From Verrucomicrobiota bacterium (GTDB taxonomy: Bacteria > Verrucomicrobiota > Verrucomicrobiia > Verrucomicrobiales > Akkermansiaceae), in NCBI GenBank assembly GCA_017301995.1, contig JAFLEH010000003.1, forward strand, positions 1-64,000: a stretch of 64,000 nucleotides of DNA. Direction: 5' to 3'. Below, in pieces: positions 60,936 to 64,000 of the stretch (positions are counted from its first letter, which is position 1; each line of letters starts with the position of its first letter). Under the pieces are notes generated by a model. That model saw nothing but the letters and a program-made list of their open reading frames with translations, was not told the origin of the DNA and did no database searches. Position numbers and translations under genes: made by a program.

Positions 60936-61622
60936 ATGGACTATTCTGCGGTACTTTTTGATTTCGACGGGGTGTTGGTGGACACCGAATGGGCGATCTA
61001 CCAAGCGTGGCTGCGCTTGTTCCGGCAAAACGGCCACGACCTGCCGCTCGCCGTTTACACCCGCTGCATCGGCTCGGATTTCGCCACCTGGTCGCCGAAA
61101 TCGCACCTCGAGGACCTCACTGGCACGGCCTTCGATTGGCATGATCTCGACGCGCGCCGCCAGGATGAAATCACCGCCGATCTGGCAGACGAAGGCGCCA
61201 TGCCAGGCGCGGTCCCGCTGTTGGATAGCCTCTCGGAAGCCGGAATTCCGCTCGCGGTCGTTTCGAGTTCGTCACACCGCTGGGTCGATGGCTGGCTGGA
61301 ACGCCTCGGGCTGGCCCGCCATTTCAAGACCACCGTCTGTCGAGGTGACGCCCCGGCAACCAAGCCGGCGCCCGACCTCTTTCTATCCGCATCGGAGCGC
61401 CTCGGCGTCGCCCCCGCCCGGTGTCTGGTCATTGAAGATTCGCTCAACGGCCTGATTGCGGCGAAAGCCGCCTGCATGGACGTGTGGGCCGTGCCAAACC
61501 GGGTCACGTCCGGGCTGGATTTCTCCGCCGCGGATCGGGTTCTCAATGATCTAACTGAAATCACCCGCCATCTCACCCTGCCAGGAAATGCTTCCAGTCG
61601 CGGATCCCATGGTGGTTTCTGA
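60936..61622 (+). CDS. HAD-superfamily phosphatase, beta-phosphoglucomutase-like
   Basis: 228 residues from ATG 60936 (MDYSAVLFDFDGVLVDTEWA). HAD motif I DFDGVLVDTE, motif II VVSSSSHRW, motif III KPAPDLFLSASERLGV, motif IV VIEDSLNGLIAAKAA. The helical cap between I and II (about 15-85) is of the beta-PGM/sugar-phosphatase type. Substrate: probably a hexose phosphate. The last 50 bp overlap the convergent HNH gene. Confidence 0.87.
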   Translation: MDYSAVLFDFDGVLVDTEWAIYQAWLRLFRQNGHDLPLAVYTRCIGSDFATWSPKSHLEDLTGTAFDWHDLDARRQDEITADLADEGAMPGAVPLLDSLSEAGIPLAVVSSSSHRWVDGWLERLGLARHFKTTVCRGDAPATKPAPDLFLSASERLGVAPARCLVIEDSLNGLIAAKAACMDVWAVPNRVTSGLDFSAADRVLNDLTEITRHLTLPGNASSRGSHGGF

Positions 61623-62166
61623 TCAACTGGGTGGCAGGAACCGGGCGGGGCACCGTCGGCTTGCTCAGCAACCGCAGGCCGATTTCATGGGGTAATCGGT
61701 CACCTTTGCGCGAATTGACCTCGCGATGCGCCAGCACGCAGTTTTCCCACGACGAGGGGCCACCGCGCGATAGCGGAACCACGTGATCGATATTCCCCTC
61801 ACCCGGCGCTAGCCTGCGGCCGGTGTATTGGCAGATTCCGCCGTCCCGTTCCCAAATCCCCTTCGCTCCGAACCGCGGGCGGCAAAGCGGCACCTTGGAA
61901 TAATTCGCCGCCACCACCACGGTCGGCACACGCACCGGACCGCGCGGCGTGTTCACCTGGCCGTCCTCCTCTCTAACCGGCAAGGTCAGCCAGACATCCC
62001 AGGTCACCGGCAGAAACGTATCGCCGTCCCGGACATCGAGACCCGTGGCGCTGCCCGCCGCCATCATGCAAAACGCCTCGGCCGGCGTTTTGACGTGAAT
62101 CGCCTGCCAGTTGCGATTGAGCACGAGAACGGTTGACAAATGGAGGAGGTCTTTCATGGCGCTCAT
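61573..62166 (-). CDS. HNH endonuclease
   Basis: 197 residues from ATG 62166 (MSAMKDLLHLSTVLVLNRNW), preceded by AAGGA. HNH nuclease of the type widespread in Verrucomicrobiota and Bacteroidetes: LVLNRNWQAIHVKTP at the N-terminus, GICQYTGRRLAPGEGNIDHVVPLSRGGPSSWENCVLAHREVNSRKGDRLP as the HNH core (DHV, N, H). Role unknown; the family is not linked to a mobile element here. Confidence 0.87.
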   Translation of the reverse strand: MSAMKDLLHLSTVLVLNRNWQAIHVKTPAEAFCMMAAGSATGLDVRDGDTFLPVTWDVWLTLPVREEDGQVNTPRGPVRVPTVVVAANYSKVPLCRPRFGAKGIWERDGGICQYTGRRLAPGEGNIDHVVPLSRGGPSSWENCVLAHREVNSRKGDRLPHEIGLRLLSKPTVPRPVPATQLIRNHHGIRDWKHFLAG

Positions 62167-62404
62167 GATATCCTTAATATCACGCTCCGATGATGAACCA
62201 GCCCTCCTGCCGTGGCAAGCCGGAATTTTAGCCCGCCGTGAAATTCCACGAATCGCCCTTCGTTCACCCGCCAAGGGAGGAAACCCAAGCACCCGGCCGA
62301 AATGGCCGGACGGATGAAAAGGACCATCCGGTGCCGCCGTAGCGTTCCGGGCTCCGGACCACCCGACGACGTGCCCATGTTGGCCGGAATTCCCCTTCCC
62401 AAAA

Positions 62405-63754
62405 ATGAAAACCGTGAACAAGACCGTCCTAATAGTGTTAGGTTGGATCGTTGGCCTCTCCGCATTCGCCGCCGGTCAGGCCAAGCCCAACATTCTGCTC
62501 ATCGTGGCTGACGATCTCGGCTGGGCCGACGTCGGCTGGCACGGCAGCGCGTTGAAAACGCCGCACATGGACAGTCTGGTCAAAGCCGGCGTGGAACTCG
62601 ACCGCCACTATGTCCAGCCGGTCTGTACACCGACGCGCACCGCTCTGATGTCGGGGCGCTGGACGAGCCGCTGGGGCCCGCATGTGCTCAATCCATCGAA
62701 CCTCCGCGCCTTCCCGCCCGGCACCACGACGCTGGCGGTGGCGATGCGCGAGGCGGGATACGAGACCTTCCTGGCCGGCAAATGGCACTTGGGATCGCTG
62801 CCGAAATGGGGTCCTAACCATTTTGGTTTCGAACACAGCTACGGGTCCCTTGCCGGAGCCGTGGATCCCGCGAGCCACCAATACCGGAAAGGTCCCTACC
62901 TGAAATCCTGGCACCGGGACGGAACGCTGTTGGATGAAGAGGGCAATGCCACGGAATTGATCGCCAAACAGGCTCTCGAATGGATCGGCCGCAAGCATGA
63001 CAAGCCGTGGTTCATTTATGTGCCTTTCCAAGCCGTTCACATCCCCATCGACGCGCCGGAGCGATACAAGAATCTCTACGGCGGACAGAGCGATGACGTC
63101 CGGCGCTACGGCGGCTTCGTCTCGCAACTCGATGCCAAGATCGGCGAATTCGTCAGCCTGTTGGAGAAATCCGGCCAACGTGACAACACCCTGATCGTTT
63201 TCACGTCCGACAACGGAGGAACGCCGGTCACCGCCAACGGCTATGTGGGCGATACGCCGCCGCTCAAGAAAGCCGTCAGCAGCAACCTGCCCCTCCGCGG
63301 ACACAAAGCCCAACTCTACGAAGGCGGATGCCGCGTCGCCGCGTTCGCGAATTGGCCCGGAAAACTTGCGCCCCGCAAAGTCACCGCCCCGATGCACGCC
63401 GCCGATTGGATGCCGACTCTAACAAAGATCGCGGGCTGGAAGCCGGCCGGGGATCCCCGATTCGATGGCGTGGATGTCTGGCCATTGCTCACCGGAGCCG
63501 ATGCCAATCCGCCGCCGCGGACGATCTACATTCCCCTGCCCAAGGCGGCGGCCGTGCTCGACGGCGAATGGAAACTGATCGTCTCCGCGAAAGGAGATCC
63601 GCAGTTGTTCCATATCACGGCCGATCCCTGCGAGAAGGAGAATCTGGCGGGCTCCAATCCGGAGAAGGTTCAATCCCTGCAAGCCAAACTGGCGGAGCTG
63701 CGGCGGGCCGATGTGACCGAGCTGCCCGCCGATCTCAAGGGGGAGGCCCCGTGA
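62405..63754 (+). CDS. Arylsulfatase-type sulfatase, exported
   Basis: 449 residues with a signal peptide (VLGWIVGLSAFAAGQ). Formylglycine-dependent sulfatase: metal-binding LIVADDLGWADVG, CTPTRTALMSG (C-x-P-x-R, the Cys is converted to formylglycine by a maturase not seen here), GKWHLG, FTSDNGG and the C-terminal FHITADPCEKENLA. Probably removes sulfate esters from polysaccharides. It is followed by a BNR-like secreted gene, which supports a glycan-degrading role. Confidence 0.92.
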   Translation: MKTVNKTVLIVLGWIVGLSAFAAGQAKPNILLIVADDLGWADVGWHGSALKTPHMDSLVKAGVELDRHYVQPVCTPTRTALMSGRWTSRWGPHVLNPSNLRAFPPGTTTLAVAMREAGYETFLAGKWHLGSLPKWGPNHFGFEHSYGSLAGAVDPASHQYRKGPYLKSWHRDGTLLDEEGNATELIAKQALEWIGRKHDKPWFIYVPFQAVHIPIDAPERYKNLYGGQSDDVRRYGGFVSQLDAKIGEFVSLLEKSGQRDNTLIVFTSDNGGTPVTANGYVGDTPPLKKAVSSNLPLRGHKAQLYEGGCRVAAFANWPGKLAPRKVTAPMHAADWMPTLTKIAGWKPAGDPRFDGVDVWPLLTGADANPPPRTIYIPLPKAAAVLDGEWKLIVSAKGDPQLFHITADPCEKENLAGSNPEKVQSLQAKLAELRRADVTELPADLKGEAP

Positions 63755-63852
63755 ACATGCGTCCGGGGATTTCCACGCGAACTTGCCCGCAACGGATCTA
63801 TCAAGGCATGGCGGGCCAACGGTAGGATGGAAACCAACCGCACACCGAAACC

Positions 63853-64000
63853 ATGAGACTCTATCCGAACATTCTTGCCCAGGCGGCCTTCGCCGCATCC
63901 CTGATGACATCCGGCGCCGCCGCCGAAGTGGTACCGCAAACCATTCCGGTGGAACCGGTATGGTCCGGACATCCGGTGGGTTTCGCCCTGCTCACCAAAC
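63853..64000 (+). CDS. Secreted protein, BNR-repeat-like, cut by the window end
   Basis: Only the first 49 codons are in the window. ATG 63853, signal peptide (AAFAASLMTSGAAAE), then VVPQTIPVEPVWSGHPVGFALLTK, an opening seen in BNR-type beta-propeller proteins of Verrucomicrobiota. The rest lies beyond base 64000. Tentative family. Confidence 0.5.
   Translation, partial: MRLYPNILAQAAFAASLMTSGAAAEVVPQTIPVEPVWSGHPVGFALLTK

Overview
The window looks like a chromosomal segment of a GC-rich Verrucomicrobiota (Verrucomicrobiales-like) bacterium. The basis is the large modular secreted proteins ending in a conserved FYRIA/FFRLA-type beta domain, the TSP3-like Asp-rich linkers, a DUF6941 protein, Tat-exported glycoside hydrolases, a sulfatase, a split nuo cluster and sparse Shine-Dalgarno sites. 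This is inference from family composition; no rRNA or tRNA gene is present to confirm it.

Layout. 0.2-12.8 kb (minus strand): six tightly packed genes for exported proteins, sharing LamG, cadherin-like, TSP3 and C-terminal modules; the largest carries seven VSREV-type repeats. 12.8-14.0 kb: mostly non-coding, with a truncated ECF sigma-factor remnant. 14.0-17.9 kb: DUF6941 protein, short-chain dehydrogenase, PAS hybrid histidine kinase, small lipoprotein. 18.1-27.0 kb (minus strand): a sulfate-acquisition locus (yezD family gene, porin, two sulfate-binding proteins, an HTH/EIIA-like fusion, a PPP-type phosphatase, an Rrf2 regulator with five cysteines, cysT, cysW, cysA). The promoters of the rrf2 and yezD genes share a 34-bp sequence. 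27.2-31.6 kb: GH116 enzyme overlapping an agarase-like clan GH-A hydrolase.

31.7-42.7 kb: housekeeping and mixed genes (tsaB, trypsin-like protease, rlmH, two coiled-coil membrane proteins, MsbA-like ABC exporter, M29-like peptidase, OvoA-type methyltransferase, a palindromic repeat, recQ, a GH128-like hydrolase). 42.8-47.8 kb: YejB/YejE/YejA-like peptide transporter, with a MORN-like insert in the YejE homologue. 47.8-52.6 kb: carbonic anhydrase, adenosine deaminase, ribD, fabF, thioesterase. 52.8-58.3 kb: nuoG-H-I-J-K, interrupted by two four-helix-bundle (23S rRNA intervening-sequence type) genes. 58.3-64 kb: fmt, adenylate kinase-like, UbiA-like protein, HAD phosphatase, HNH endonuclease, sulfatase, and the start of a BNR-like secreted protein cut by the window end.

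The most notable structure is in the nuo operon. Each four-helix-bundle gene is exactly bracketed by a long inverted repeat (22/23 and 23/25 matching positions), giving two cassettes of about 450 bp inserted in the same orientation between nuo genes. A third nuo spacer and the cysW-cysA spacer contain a different short tandem repeat that may be a related scar. These resemble rRNA intervening sequences relocated to operon spacers.
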